From Thermodesulfovibrio sp. 3907-1M (GTDB taxonomy: Bacteria; Nitrospirota; Thermodesulfovibrionia; Thermodesulfovibrionales; Thermodesulfovibrionaceae): a stretch of 64,000 nucleotides of DNA. The position numbers and the translations under genes are program-made. The stretch lies in assembly GCF_040450955.1 (NCBI RefSeq), contig NZ_CP144373.1, positions 686,001 to 750,000 on the forward strand, written 5' to 3'. This document shows positions 13,245 to 22,903 of this stretch, one piece after another (within the stretch, counting starts at the first letter, position 1; each line of letters starts with the position of its first letter). The notes beneath the pieces were generated by a model. The model was not told the origin of the DNA, searched no databases, and saw only the letters and a list, made by a program, of their open reading frames with translations.

Positions 13245-14657
13245 ATGAAATTTTTGGTTCTTGCAGGAGGCTCTGGAACAAGGCTGTGGCCATTGTCAAG
13301 AAAAAACTTTCCTAAACAGTTTTTAAAACTTCCCACTGAGAACAATGGCTGTGAAAGCTTTTTCCAGAAAACATTAAAAAGACTCTCTCTTTATAAAGAT
13401 GCAGAAATCTTTATCATAACAAATGAAAAACATAAATTTTATGTAGTTAATCAAATTGAAGAAATCTCAAAAAAATTAAAAAACAAACCAGCCTTTGAAA
13501 TAATTCTTGAGCCTGCCTCAAAAAATACAGCTCCTGCAATTGCTTTAACTTTAAAATACGCAATACAAAAGGGAATATCTCCAGAGGAAGTATTTTTTGT
13601 ATCTCCATCTGATCACATAGTTAAGCCTGATGAAGAATTTGTAGGGTATATAAAAGATTCAGAGGAGATAGCTAAAAGAGGATATATTGTAACATTTGGA
13701 ATAAAACCAGCCCGTGCTGAAACAGGTTATGGATACATAAAAGTAAAGATGCCAGAAACTGAAACTTTTTACAGAGTGGAAAAATTTGTTGAAAAACCTG
13801 ACATTGATACAGCAAAGAAATACATTGAAGATGGGAACTATTTCTGGAACTCAGGTATGTTTGCCTTTAGAGTTGATACCATAGTTGAAGAATTTAAAAA
13901 ACATTCACCAGAGCTTGGCAAGATTTTTGAAAAACCTTATGACGAAGTACTAAATAATTTTGAGACTCTTCCGGACATATCAATTGATTATGCAATTATG
14001 GAAAAAACAGACAGAGCAGCACTTCTTCCTCTAAACATATTCTGGTCAGATATAGGTTCATGGGAAAGTCTTTATGAAATACTTGAAAAAGACTCTGCAG
14101 ATAATGCGGTAATAGGAGATTCCTTAAACATACAGACAGAGAGAAGTCTGATTGTTGGGAATAAAAGATTTATAGCAACCTTAGGACTTAAAGATACCGT
14201 GGTCGTTGAAACAGAAGATGCATTGTTAATTGCAAAGAAAGGTGAATGTCAGAAGGTTAAAGAGATTGTAAAAATTCTCTCTGAAAAGGCTTCTCCACAG
14301 GTTGAAGAACATACAACTGTTTACAGACCATGGGGAAGTTTCACTCTTCTTGAGAAAGGACACAGATATAAAATAAAGAGAATAACGGTAAATCCTGGAG
14401 CTAGTCTCTCACTTCAGATGCATCATCACAGATCAGAACACTGGGTTGTTGTAAAAGGAACTGCTAAGGTAAAGATTGGGGATAAAGAACAGTTTGTTCA
14501 TGAAAATGAATCAGTTTATGTGCCCAAAAGCACACTTCACAGACTTGAGAATCCTGGTAAAATCCCGCTTGAAATAATAGAAGTTCAAGTGGGAGAGTAT
14601 GTTGAAGAAGACGACATAAAACGATTTGAGGATGCCTATGGAAGACAGGATATTTAG
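13245..14657 (+). CDS. manC: Mannose-1-phosphate guanylyltransferase / mannose-6-phosphate isomerase
   Basis: A bifunctional enzyme of GDP-mannose synthesis. The N-terminal nucleotidyltransferase domain (about residues 1-340) shows GGSGTRLWPLSR, PSDH and FVEKPD. The C-terminal type II isomerase cupin shows PWGSFTLLEKG and the metal-binding cluster QMHHHRSEHW. The 470-residue length is that of ManC/AlgA. The next gene is a phosphomannomutase, so the pair can turn fructose-6-P or mannose-6-P into GDP-mannose for envelope polysaccharide. Its 3' end overlaps the next gene by about 20 nt. Confidence 0.95.
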   Translation: MKFLVLAGGSGTRLWPLSRKNFPKQFLKLPTENNGCESFFQKTLKRLSLYKDAEIFIITNEKHKFYVVNQIEEISKKLKNKPAFEIILEPASKNTAPAIALTLKYAIQKGISPEEVFFVSPSDHIVKPDEEFVGYIKDSEEIAKRGYIVTFGIKPARAETGYGYIKVKMPETETFYRVEKFVEKPDIDTAKKYIEDGNYFWNSGMFAFRVDTIVEEFKKHSPELGKIFEKPYDEVLNNFETLPDISIDYAIMEKTDRAALLPLNIFWSDIGSWESLYEILEKDSADNAVIGDSLNIQTERSLIVGNKRFIATLGLKDTVVVETEDALLIAKKGECQKVKEIVKILSEKASPQVEEHTTVYRPWGSFTLLEKGHRYKIKRITVNPGASLSLQMHHHRSEHWVVVKGTAKVKIGDKEQFVHENESVYVPKSTLHRLENPGKIPLEIIEVQVGEYVEEDDIKRFEDAYGRQDI

Positions 14658-16017
14658 AGAATATGACATAAGAGGTATTTATGGGGAGGATCTTACAGAA
14701 GAGGTTGCCTATTTAATTGGAAAAGCCTTTGTTTCTCTATCCTTTAAAGAACTTGGGAAAAAAACTGAAAAGCTCTCTGTTGGAATGGATGCAAGAGCTT
14801 CATCAGAGGCTTTAAAAAATGCTCTGGTAAAGGGAATTACCGAGTGTGGTATAGATGTCATTGACATAGGTTTATGTCCAACTCCACTTCAGTATTTTTC
14901 ACTTTTTATGCTCCCAGTAGATGGCGGAGTAATGATAACGGGAAGTCATAATCCGCCTGAATTTAACGGTTTTAAGCTGAGTATTGGCAGGGAAACGATT
15001 TATGGAGAAAAAATTAAAGAATTGAAAAAAATTATTGATAAAAGAGATTTTATCAACTCTAACAAAGAAGGAAGAATTGAAAAATACAGGATAATTGACG
15101 ATTATGTTAACTACATGACAGCTCAGTTTTCTTCTTTTGAAGGAATAAAAGTGGTGGTGGATTCTGGAAATGGAACAGCAGGACTGGTTGCTCCAGTGAT
15201 TCTAAAAAAACTCGGCGCTCAGGTAATAGAGCTTTACAGTGAACCTGATGGCAGATTTCCCAATCATCATCCTGATCCTGTGGTGATTGAAAATCTTCAA
15301 GATTTAATAAAGACTGTAGCAAATGAAAGAGCTCATATTGGTATTGGCTTTGATGGTGATGCAGACCGAATAGGAGTTGTTGATGAAGCTGGTGATATTG
15401 TGTGGGGAGACAGATTGATGATTATATTTTCAAAAGATATCTTAAAAAAGCTTCCTCATGCAAAAATAATTGGAGAGGTCAAGTGTTCACGGATAATGTA
15501 TGAAGAGATTGCCAAGTCTGGTGGAGTTCCAATTATGTGGAAGACAGGACATTCTCTTATAAAGAAAAAAATGAGAGAAGAAGGAGCAGTGCTTGCAGGT
15601 GAGATGAGTGGACATATATTCTTCAATGACAGATATTTCGGATATGATGATGCCATATATGCAGCGCTGAGATTAATAGAAATAATAAAAAAATCAGGTA
15701 AACCCTATGGAGTAAAAAAACTTTTAAGTGAAGTAAAAACAATGCAAAGCACTCCAGAAATAAGGATTGATTGTCCTGATGAAAAAAAATTTATGATCGT
15801 GGAAAAGATTAAGGAATACTTTAAAGAATTTGAATGCAACTTTACTGATGGAGTAAGAGTAAATTTTCCAAAGGGTTGGGCTTTAATAAGGGCTTCAAAT
15901 ACTGAAGCCTCCTTGGTATTAAGATTTGAAGCTGAGACAGAAGAGGATATTGATGATATAAAAAACATTGTTCATCAAAAGCTTTTTGAAGTGTTTCAAT
16001 TTTTCAGAATATTATGA
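14638..16017 (+). CDS. manB: Phosphomannomutase/phosphoglucomutase
   Basis: An alpha-D-phosphohexomutase that interconverts hexose 6- and 1-phosphates through a phosphoserine. Seen are the phosphoserine loop TGSHNPPEFNGF, the metal loop GFDGDADRIG, the sugar-specificity loop GEMSGH and the phosphate-binding RASNTEASLVLR near the C-terminus. The 459-residue length is typical of AlgC/ManB. Three in-frame starts exist (14626 TTG, 14632 ATG, 14638 ATG). I prefer 14638, which has GAGG at the right distance and begins MEDRIFREYDIRG, as in homologs. It works with the upstream manC-type gene. Confidence 0.94.
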   Translation: MEDRIFREYDIRGIYGEDLTEEVAYLIGKAFVSLSFKELGKKTEKLSVGMDARASSEALKNALVKGITECGIDVIDIGLCPTPLQYFSLFMLPVDGGVMITGSHNPPEFNGFKLSIGRETIYGEKIKELKKIIDKRDFINSNKEGRIEKYRIIDDYVNYMTAQFSSFEGIKVVVDSGNGTAGLVAPVILKKLGAQVIELYSEPDGRFPNHHPDPVVIENLQDLIKTVANERAHIGIGFDGDADRIGVVDEAGDIVWGDRLMIIFSKDILKKLPHAKIIGEVKCSRIMYEEIAKSGGVPIMWKTGHSLIKKKMREEGAVLAGEMSGHIFFNDRYFGYDDAIYAALRLIEIIKKSGKPYGVKKLLSEVKTMQSTPEIRIDCPDEKKFMIVEKIKEYFKEFECNFTDGVRVNFPKGWALIRASNTEASLVLRFEAETEEDIDDIKNIVHQKLFEVFQFFRIL

Positions 16018-16038
16018 TATACTTAAAAACTTTTTAAG
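16018..16038 (+). promoter_or_regulatory. Possible bamA promoter -10 and overlapping palindrome
   Basis: A TATACT hexamer at 16018-16023 could be a -10 for the envelope operon, but the matching -35 is poor. It overlaps a perfect 8+1+8 palindrome, CTTAAAAACTTTTTAAG, at 16022-16038, placed where the start site would fall. It may be an operator or simply AT-rich symmetry. Confidence 0.35.
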
Positions 16039-16052
16039 AGTGAGGTTTGTTT

Positions 16053-18299
16053 ATGAAACGAGCGGTAGTAATTACAGTTTTTTTTATTTTTATGTTTGCA
16101 TTAAACTCTTTTGCTCAGGAACTTCCCGTAGTTACAGCTATTGAGATAAAAGGGCTTAAAAGAATTGAGGAAGCTGCTGTAAAAAATAAAATATCTCTTA
16201 AACTTGGAGAAGTTATCTCTCAGGAAAAAATCTCTGAAGACATTAAATCAATTTACAAAATGGGATATTTTGAGGATGTAAAAGTTGATATTGAACCCTT
16301 TGAAGGTGGAGTAAAGGTAATCTACACTGTTAAGGAAAAACCTACAATTGTAAAAGTAAGTTTTGAAGGAAATAAAGAGTATGATGAAGATAGATTAAAA
16401 GAAGTTGTTGCCATCACTGCAGGAGCTATTGCAGATGTAACCCTTATAAATGATAATGCTTTAAAACTCAAAGCCTTTTATGAATCTGAAGGTTATTATT
16501 TTGCTAAGATTGTTCCTGTTATTAAGAAAAAAACAGAACAGGAAGTGGAACTTACCTATGTCATAGATGAAGGCAACAAGGTAAAGATAAAGGAAATAAA
16601 ATTTGAAGGCAATAAAGCCATATCATCAAGAAAGATTAAAAAGGTTATGGCAACCTCTGAGAGAAAATTTTACTCCTTTATCACTGGAAGCGGATTTTAT
16701 AAAAAGTATGAAATGATGCAGGACCTTGAAAAAATAAAAGACCTTTACTATGACAACGGATATCTTAAAGTCTCTGTTGGAGAGCCTAAGCTTGAGTTTT
16801 CTCAGGATAAAAAATGGATGACAATAACAATCCCTATTTCTGAAGGTCCGCAGTTTAAAATATCTTCAGTTAAACTTGCAGGATACAAAGACAACAAAGA
16901 AGAGCAAGAACTTAAAAAACTTATAAAACTAAAACCTGGTGAAATCTTCAGTAAAGCAAAGATGCGTAAAGATGTGGAAGCTATAACTTCATTTTATTCT
17001 GATCGTGGATATGCCCTTGCAAGCGTTTCTCCTGATGTTCTTCCAAATGAAGAAAAATTAACAGTTGATGTAACATACAATGTTAAACCAGGGGATAAAT
17101 TTACCATCGGAAGGGTAAATATTTCAGGAAATGTAAAAACAGTTGATAAAGTAATAAGAAGAGAAATAAGAGTTGACGAGGGAGACGAGTATTCTGCATC
17201 AAAAATCCAGAAAAGTAAAAAACGACTGGAAGATCTTCAATACTTTGAAACTGTTGACATAAATCAAAAACCTGACCCCGACAAAAAAACTGTGGACCTT
17301 GATGTTAATGTTAAAGAAAAACCAACAGGATTTTTAACAATTGGTGGTGGATACAGCTCCATTGACAATCTCATTGGTATGGTTGATGTTACTCAAAACA
17401 ATCTATTTGGTAGAGGCTATTCTCTAACTCTTAGAGGAGAGCTTGGTGGAAGAAGTTCTTATTATACCATAGCTTTTAGAGACCCCTGGTTTATGGACAA
17501 ACCTCTTCTTTTTGGATTTAATGTTTACAGGCAAAAAAGGGAGTATGTTAACTATACAAGAGATGCCACAGGACTATCTTTTACCTTCGGGAAAAGATAT
17601 GGAGAGGACTGGTCTGCATCAGTAACCTATGATATAGAAAAATCCCGGGTTACAGATGTTGCCACAGATGCTGATACAGTAATAAAAGATATGGAAGGTA
17701 ATCTTCTTACAAGTGCCGTGACATTTCAAATAATAAATGATACTCGTGACAGTTATATTGATCCAAGCACAGGAAGAAGATACTCTTTAAGCGTCACTAC
17801 AGCAGGTCTTGGCGGAGATACAGGTTTCTGGAAAAGTTTACTTGATCTTGGCTGGTATTTACCAATATTTGAGGAATCAACTCTACATTTAAGGGGAAGG
17901 ATTGGTATGTCTGATACTCTTTTTGGGAAGAAGTATCCACTTTATGAAAGATTTTATGTTGGTGGCCTTGATACAATAAGAGGAGTGGGATATGGTGAAG
18001 CTGGTCCAAAGGACAGTAAAAACGAACCAATTGGAGCAAAAAGAGCATTGATATTCAATATTGAATATCTTTTTCCAATAGTGAGTGAAATGAAACTTAA
18101 AGGATTAATATTTGTGGATATTGGTAAGGGATATAATGAAGGTGAAAAATTCGGCTCTGATATAAAATATACATCAGGATTTGGATTCAGATGGTTTTCG
18201 CCGCTTGGTCCTGTAAAAATAGACTATGGAATAAATCTTAATCGAAAGGAAGGAGAGTCAAAGTCAAAGATTGAATTTGGTTTTGGTTCATTCTTCTAA
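16053..18299 (+). CDS. bamA: Outer membrane protein assembly factor BamA
   Basis: BamA folds and inserts beta-barrel proteins in the outer membrane. The 748-residue precursor has a signal peptide ending near NSFAQ, five POTRA repeats (about residues 25-420) and a C-terminal Omp85 barrel. The loop-6 motif is present as IRGVGYGEAGP after FYVGGLD, and the protein ends in a strand with terminal Phe (FGFGSFF), the usual barrel-end signal. I start at the ATG at 16053, with GAGGT at 16042-16046; a TTG two codons upstream is less likely. It heads the conserved bamA-skp-lpxD-fabZ-lpxA cluster, proof of an LPS-type outer membrane. Confidence 0.97.
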   Translation: MKRAVVITVFFIFMFALNSFAQELPVVTAIEIKGLKRIEEAAVKNKISLKLGEVISQEKISEDIKSIYKMGYFEDVKVDIEPFEGGVKVIYTVKEKPTIVKVSFEGNKEYDEDRLKEVVAITAGAIADVTLINDNALKLKAFYESEGYYFAKIVPVIKKKTEQEVELTYVIDEGNKVKIKEIKFEGNKAISSRKIKKVMATSERKFYSFITGSGFYKKYEMMQDLEKIKDLYYDNGYLKVSVGEPKLEFSQDKKWMTITIPISEGPQFKISSVKLAGYKDNKEEQELKKLIKLKPGEIFSKAKMRKDVEAITSFYSDRGYALASVSPDVLPNEEKLTVDVTYNVKPGDKFTIGRVNISGNVKTVDKVIRREIRVDEGDEYSASKIQKSKKRLEDLQYFETVDINQKPDPDKKTVDLDVNVKEKPTGFLTIGGGYSSIDNLIGMVDVTQNNLFGRGYSLTLRGELGGRSSYYTIAFRDPWFMDKPLLFGFNVYRQKREYVNYTRDATGLSFTFGKRYGEDWSASVTYDIEKSRVTDVATDADTVIKDMEGNLLTSAVTFQIINDTRDSYIDPSTGRRYSLSVTTAGLGGDTGFWKSLLDLGWYLPIFEESTLHLRGRIGMSDTLFGKKYPLYERFYVGGLDTIRGVGYGEAGPKDSKNEPIGAKRALIFNIEYLFPIVSEMKLKGLIFVDIGKGYNEGEKFGSDIKYTSGFGFRWFSPLGPVKIDYGINLNRKEGESKSKIEFGFGSFF

Positions 18300-18348
18300 T
18301 TGAAAAAATTGTGTATATTATACAAACAATTTCAGGAGGAAAAAGAAA

Positions 18349-18882
18349 ATGAAAAGAATTTTGTTTGTTTTTCTTGCCTTTGTTTTAACACTTTCCTTTG
18401 TCTCAGTTGCCCGTGCAGAACTTAAGATCGGAGTGGTTGATGTTATCAGGGTATTGAATGAATCAGAGGAAGGGAAAAAAGCTGTAGGACAACTTCAGAA
18501 TATGCTTGAAGAGAGGCAGAAAATTCTTGAAGAAAAACAGAAAAAAATTCAGAGCTTAAAGGAAGAGTTTGAGAAAAAACGCTCTGTTTTAAGTGAAGAT
18601 GCAAGAAAATCTAAAGAAGATGAAATTGATCGTCTACAGAGAGAGCTTCAAAGAACAGCAGCAGATTATCAGGTAGAGCTTCAGAAAAAACAAAATGAAA
18701 TCACCCAGAGCATGTTTAAAGAAATAAGACAACTAATTAATGAGTATGCTCAAAAGGAAGGCTACAGTATAATCCTTGAAAAGGCTGACCAGATAATCCT
18801 ATTTACCACACCTGAAGTTGATATTACGGATAAAATAATTTCACTTTATAATCAAAAAACTCAGCAAAAAGGGAAAAAATGA
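18349..18882 (+). CDS. skp: Periplasmic chaperone Skp/OmpH family
   Basis: A 177-residue OmpH/Skp-type chaperone that carries unfolded outer membrane proteins across the periplasm to BamA. It has a signal peptide (MKRILFVFLAFVLTLS, cleavage after SVARA). The strand KIGVVDVIRVLNESEEGK follows, then a long charged coiled coil (about residues 50-125) forming the tentacles, and a closing strand GYSIILEK. An AGGAGG site precedes the ATG. The stop overlaps lpxD by 4 nt. Its place directly after bamA is the usual one. Confidence 0.93.
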   Translation: MKRILFVFLAFVLTLSFVSVARAELKIGVVDVIRVLNESEEGKKAVGQLQNMLEERQKILEEKQKKIQSLKEEFEKKRSVLSEDARKSKEDEIDRLQRELQRTAADYQVELQKKQNEITQSMFKEIRQLINEYAQKEGYSIILEKADQIILFTTPEVDITDKIISLYNQKTQQKGKK

Positions 18883-19919
18883 AGCTTTCTGAGATAGCAA
18901 AAATTTTTAATGCAAAAGTTGAAGGAGATGAAGATATTGAAATATCAGGAGTAAAAGGAGTTGAAGACTGTGAAGAAGGCGATATTACTTATATAGCAGG
19001 CTCAAAATACATTGAGTCTGCTAAAATCAGCAAGGCTTCTGCATTTATTGTAAAGGAAAAAGTTGAAGGCTTAAATAAGCCTCAGCTTATTGTCTCCAAT
19101 CCTCAACTTGTTTTTGCCAAACTTCTTGAACTCTTTTATGTAAAACCTCATCCTCTGAAAGGAGTAAGTGAAAAAGCATTTGTAGCTGAGACAGCTAAAC
19201 TGGGTAAAAATGTAACAGTTTATCCCTATGTCTGGATTGATGAAAATGTCACTATAGGAGACAATACTGTTGTTTTTCCTTTCACATTTATTGGACAAGA
19301 AACATCCATAGGCTCTAACTGCGTTATTTATCCCAATGTAACAATAAGACAAAAGGTTAAGATTGGCTCAAGAGTAGTAATCCATTCTGGAAGCGTTATT
19401 GGTTCTGATGGATTTGGATACATCTTTCATGAAGGGAAACATCATAAAATTCCTCAAGTTGGCGGAGTTGTTATTGAAGATGATGTAGAAATTGGTGCCT
19501 GTGTTACCATAGACAGAGCTACGACAGGAAATACTATAATTGGACAGGGTACAAAGATTGACAATCTGGTTCAGATTGCTCATAATGTAAAAGTTGGTAA
19601 AAATTGCATAATTGTAGCACAGGTTGGAATTGCTGGAAGTTCTAAAATTGGCGATGGATGCATACTTGCAGGACAGGTTGGTATTTCAGACCATGTAGAA
19701 ATAGAGCCTGAAACAGTAATTACAGCCCAGGCAGGAGTTATGCCCGGGAAAGTTCAAAAAGGTGTATTTTCTGGTTCACCTATCATGCCTCATAGAGAGT
19801 GGTTAAAGGCAAATGCGATTTTTCAAAAACTTCCAGAACTTTACAAAAAAATAAAAGAACTGGAAGAAAAAATTAAACAACTTGAACAACAACGACACAA
19901 GGAGGCTCAGAATGATTGA
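18879..19919 (+). CDS. lpxD: UDP-3-O-(3-hydroxyacyl)glucosamine N-acyltransferase
   Basis: LpxD adds the second hydroxyacyl chain in lipid A synthesis, using acyl-ACP. The 346-residue protein has the N-terminal uridine-binding domain ([10 protein letters not shown]), a left-handed beta-helix of hexapeptide repeats (about residues 100-300) and a C-terminal helical tail. The conserved catalytic region reads [17 protein letters not shown], with histidines in place, and [12 protein letters not shown] follows. It overlaps skp by 4 nt and fabZ by 8 nt. Confidence 0.97.
   Translation: MKLSEIAKIFNAKVEGDEDIEISGVKGVEDCEEGDITYIAGSKYIESAKISKASAFIVKEKVEGLNKPQLIVSNPQLVFAKLLELFYVKPHPLKGVSEKAFVAETAKLGKNVTVYPYVWIDENVTIGDNTVVFPFTFIGQETSIGSNCVIYPNVTIRQKVKIGSRVVIHSGSVIGSDGFGYIFHEGKHHKIPQVGGVVIEDDVEIGACVTIDRATTGNTIIGQGTKIDNLVQIAHNVKVGKNCIIVAQVGIAGSSKIGDGCILAGQVGISDHVEIEPETVITAQAGVMPGKVQKGVFSGSPIMPHREWLKANAIFQKLPELYKKIKELEEKIKQLEQQRHKEAQND
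19899..19905 (+). promoter_or_regulatory. Ribosome-binding site fixing the fabZ start
   Basis: AAGGAGG at 19899-19905 lies 6 nt before the ATG at 19912. It decides that fabZ starts there and not at the in-frame TTG at 19882, whose ten extra codons lie inside the lpxD tail. Confidence 0.8.
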
Positions 19920-20334
19920 CATTAAAGAAATTATGAACATTCTTCCACACAGATATCCATTTCTTCTTGTTGACAGGGTCCTGGAACTTGTCCCAAATGA
20001 AAAAGTTATTGGAATAAAAAATGTTACAATGAATGAGCCGTTTTTCCAGGGACACTTTCCAGGAAATCCTGTAATGCCTGGTGTTCTTATAGTTGAGGCA
20101 ATGGCTCAGGTAGCAGGTGTTCTTGCCTTTAAATCAGGAATAGAAGGTACAGGAGTTCTCTTTTTGAGCATTGAAAAAGTCAAGTTCCGCAAGCCAATTG
20201 TTCCTGGAGACCAGATTGTCTTTGAAGTCAATGTGGTTCACAGGCGCGGAGGAGTATGGAAGTTTGCAGGTACTGCCAGAGTTAATGAAAAAATTACAAC
20301 AGAAGCAGAGTTTACAGCAATGGTTACAAAGTGA
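19912..20334 (+). CDS. fabZ: 3-hydroxyacyl-[acyl-carrier-protein] dehydratase FabZ
   Basis: FabZ removes water from 3-hydroxyacyl-ACP in fatty acid elongation and balances the flow of 3-hydroxyacyl chains into lipid A. The 140-residue hotdog protein shows [13 protein letters not shown], the catalytic His in [11 protein letters not shown] and the catalytic Glu in EAMAQ. The start is set by a strong ribosome site. Position between lpxD and lpxA is the standard arrangement. Confidence 0.97.
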   Translation: MIDIKEIMNILPHRYPFLLVDRVLELVPNEKVIGIKNVTMNEPFFQGHFPGNPVMPGVLIVEAMAQVAGVLAFKSGIEGTGVLFLSIEKVKFRKPIVPGDQIVFEVNVVHRRGGVWKFAGTARVNEKITTEAEFTAMVTK

Positions 20335-20346
20335 GGTAAACATTTT

Positions 20347-21123
20347 ATGAGCCAGATACACAAAACAGCTATTGTTAGCTCTAAAGCAGAAATAGACGTA
20401 GATGTGGTTATAGGTCCTTACTGTATAATTGGAGATAATGTCAAAATAGGAAAAGGCACACGCCTTATAAATCATGTTCAGATTGAAGGAATCACTGAGA
20501 TAGGCGAGAACTGTACAATATTTCCGTTTACAACAATCGGTTTTCCGCCTCAGGACATAAAATACAAGGGAGAAAAAACTGGCGTTAAAATTGGTAATAA
20601 CAATATCATCAGGGAGTATGTAACAATTCACAAAGCAAGTGTTTCAGGAGATGGATGGACAGTAATTGGAGATAATAACTTTATCATGGCTTATGTGCAC
20701 ATTGCCCATGACTGCAAAATCGGAAACTCAGTAATCATGGCAAATCTTGCAACACTGGCAGGTCATGTTCAGGTGGAAGATTTTGCATTCATTGGCGGTT
20801 TAGTGGCAGTGCATCAGTTTACAAGAATAGGTGCTTATGCCATGATAGGAGGATTTAGTGGAGTTGGACAGGATGTTCCTCCCTTTACAATGGCTTCTGG
20901 ACCGAGAGCAAAACTTTATGGGTTGAATTCGGTAGGTCTTAAAAGAAGGGGATTCAGTGATGAAACCATCAATATCTTAAAAAAAGCTTATAAAATTTTA
21001 TTCAGAGACAAACTTCAATTAAAAGAAGCGATTGAAAAGGTTAAAAACGAACTTCCTCAGATTCCTGAAATTAAACATCTAATAGAATTCATAGAAGCAA
21101 ACAAAAGAGGAATATGCAGATAG
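20347..21123 (+). CDS. lpxA: UDP-N-acetylglucosamine O-acyltransferase
   Basis: LpxA catalyses the first step of lipid A synthesis, moving a 3-hydroxyacyl chain from ACP to UDP-GlcNAc. The 258-residue protein is a left-handed beta-helix (about residues 1-190) with a C-terminal helical domain. The catalytic His sits in AYVHIAHDCKIG. Family markers are PPQDIKYKGEKT, TIHKAS and GLNSVGLKRRGF. Length is normal. It overlaps lpxI by 10 nt. Confidence 0.97.
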   Translation: MSQIHKTAIVSSKAEIDVDVVIGPYCIIGDNVKIGKGTRLINHVQIEGITEIGENCTIFPFTTIGFPPQDIKYKGEKTGVKIGNNNIIREYVTIHKASVSGDGWTVIGDNNFIMAYVHIAHDCKIGNSVIMANLATLAGHVQVEDFAFIGGLVAVHQFTRIGAYAMIGGFSGVGQDVPPFTMASGPRAKLYGLNSVGLKRRGFSDETINILKKAYKILFRDKLQLKEAIEKVKNELPQIPEIKHLIEFIEANKRGICR

Positions 21124-21923
21124 GAGTCATTGCTGGAAAAGGCTTTCTTCCCATTGTAGCAGTAATGGAACTCCAAAAAAAAGGTTACAGAGTTATTACA
21201 GTTGCTTTACAGGGACTTGCCAATACTGAATTGAGCAAATACAGCGATTTATTTGAATGGATAAACATAGGTAAGGCTGGAGAAATTATAGATTTTTTAA
21301 AAAAAAATAACGTTAAAGAAGTGATTTTAACAGGTAAAGTGCCTAAAAAAATTATTTTTGAGAGAGAAAAAATTAAGCCTGACCTCAGAGCAATAAAAAT
21401 GCTTTTTTCAGCTAAGCTCAGAGGAGACAACGAACTTCTTAAAATAGTTGAAAAAGAACTTTCTAAAGAAGGAATAAAAATTGTGGGTTTATCAGAATTC
21501 TGTCCAGAATTACTCACTCCTCAAGGGGTTCTTACAAGAAGAAAACCTTCAAAGGAGGAATGGAAAGACATTGAATATGGTTTTAAAATGGCAAAAAAAA
21601 TTGGCGAACTTGATGTAGGACAGACAGTGGTAGTAAAAGAAAGGTCAGTAATTGCAGTAGAAGCCATAGAAGGAACTGACGAGACAATTTTAAGAGCAGG
21701 AGAGTTTGTAAAAGACTCTGTTGTAATAAAAGTGAGTAAACCTCAACAGGACTTAAAACTTGACCCTCCTGCTGCTGGAATGGATACAATAATAACTATG
21801 GAAAAAGCTAAAGCCAGAGTTTTAGCCCTTGAAGCCGGAAAAACCTTGATAGTACAACGAGATAAAGTTATTGAAAAAGCCGATGAATTTAATATAACAG
21901 TGGTAGGTGTTATACAACATTGA
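21114..21923 (+). CDS. lpxI: UDP-2,3-diacylglucosamine diphosphatase LpxI
   Basis: LpxI hydrolyses UDP-2,3-diacylglucosamine to lipid X and UMP; it replaces LpxH in many diderm lineages. The 269 residues begin with the family signature IGVIAGKGFLPI. Later come LTGKVPKK, the VVVKERSVIAVEAIEGTDE strand and DPPAAGMDTI. Overlap with lpxA and context leave little doubt. Lipid A synthase lpxB, which often follows, is not the next gene here; a membrane protein follows instead. Confidence 0.95.
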   Translation: MQIGVIAGKGFLPIVAVMELQKKGYRVITVALQGLANTELSKYSDLFEWINIGKAGEIIDFLKKNNVKEVILTGKVPKKIIFEREKIKPDLRAIKMLFSAKLRGDNELLKIVEKELSKEGIKIVGLSEFCPELLTPQGVLTRRKPSKEEWKDIEYGFKMAKKIGELDVGQTVVVKERSVIAVEAIEGTDETILRAGEFVKDSVVIKVSKPQQDLKLDPPAAGMDTIITMEKAKARVLALEAGKTLIVQRDKVIEKADEFNITVVGVIQH

Positions 21924-22903
21924 ACTTTTTTAACTGTATAAATGATGCTTTAAAAACAGTTCATAAAAACTATCAATTACTATTGATACACTTCGCATTT
22001 TTGTTTATCAGCTTTTTCGGGCTATTTTTCATTCTCAGCATACCTCTTGGAATTCTTTTTGTAATCTTTGGAATTGATCTTACAGACATATTGAAAGGCA
22101 GTTTTATTGAAATATTTCTATCTTCTATAAACATTATGAAAAAGTTTCTGATTTTTGCCATTATTTTCATAATTACTTTATTCCTCTATGTTATATTAAT
22201 CGCCAGCCTATGGATTTATATCTTTTCGGGCACAATTGGCATCATGTATCAATATTTAAAAGAAAAAATTAGTTTTAATTTAAAGGACTTTCATCAGTAT
22301 GGTAAAAGATTTTTCTGGAAAGTTGCTTTTTTTGCTATGTTTTCTGCTTTTATCTTTTTCTGTTTAACATTACTTTTAGGATTTGTTAGCGAAGTAAGCT
22401 CTAAAATAGTAAATTTCTTAAGCTACTGGAATCATGCTGTCTCAATATTTTTTAACATTTTTATTTATTTAAGCATACTTCTTGCTGGAATTATTGCTTT
22501 CCTTTTATGGATAACATTTACACTTTTTGGATTTTTTGGAATTTTCATAAAAAATTTCACAATAAAAGAAACAATAAAGGAAACCAGAAAATTAATAACT
22601 CTTTATCCTCAATCAATCGGAAGGGCAGCACTTTTATTTGTAATATACATTTTAGCCGGAGGCGTTATTCTTTCTTTCAGCTCTTTATTGGCAATAATTC
22701 CTCACATAGGAGCTGTACTGGTAGCAGCTTATCAATTTATTATTCAGTTTGCTCATATTTATATTAGCATGATTGTTTTTGCTGCATTTCTATCTTATTA
22801 TACAAAACTTGTTTATCATAAAGACTCTGAGCCAGAAAAAGCTCCTTCTTCTCAAGAGGTTCAACAACAAGAGCAAAGCCTTCCTCCTGAAGAGCTTTCT
22901 TAA
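21920..22903 (+). CDS. Polytopic membrane protein of unknown function
   Basis: A 327-residue, strongly hydrophobic protein that I do not recognise with certainty. I count about six to eight membrane spans: near residues 22-52, 72-100, 130-155, 172-205 (a long or double span), then two or more between 235 and 295. A polar tail rich in Glu, Gln and Pro follows (residues 303-327). It starts at a TTG that overlaps the lpxI stop, so it is coupled to the lipid A operon; a role in envelope lipid handling is only a guess. Its last 140 nt run antisense to the lipoate ligase gene. Confidence 0.7.
   Translation: MNFFNCINDALKTVHKNYQLLLIHFAFLFISFFGLFFILSIPLGILFVIFGIDLTDILKGSFIEIFLSSINIMKKFLIFAIIFIITLFLYVILIASLWIYIFSGTIGIMYQYLKEKISFNLKDFHQYGKRFFWKVAFFAMFSAFIFFCLTLLLGFVSEVSSKIVNFLSYWNHAVSIFFNIFIYLSILLAGIIAFLLWITFTLFGFFGIFIKNFTIKETIKETRKLITLYPQSIGRAALLFVIYILAGGVILSFSSLLAIIPHIGAVLVAAYQFIIQFAHIYISMIVFAAFLSYYTKLVYHKDSEPEKAPSSQEVQQQEQSLPPEELS

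Noticed and set aside
16047-16052. TTG start for bamA two codons upstream
   Set aside because: The ATG at 16053 has the better-spaced GAGGT site and gives a standard signal peptide.
20134-20631. Long open frame on the minus strand (165 codons) across fabZ and lpxA
   Set aside because: It lies antisense to two well-conserved genes, is Cys/Tyr/Phe-rich without family features, and has no ribosome site. It is a shadow of the coding strand.
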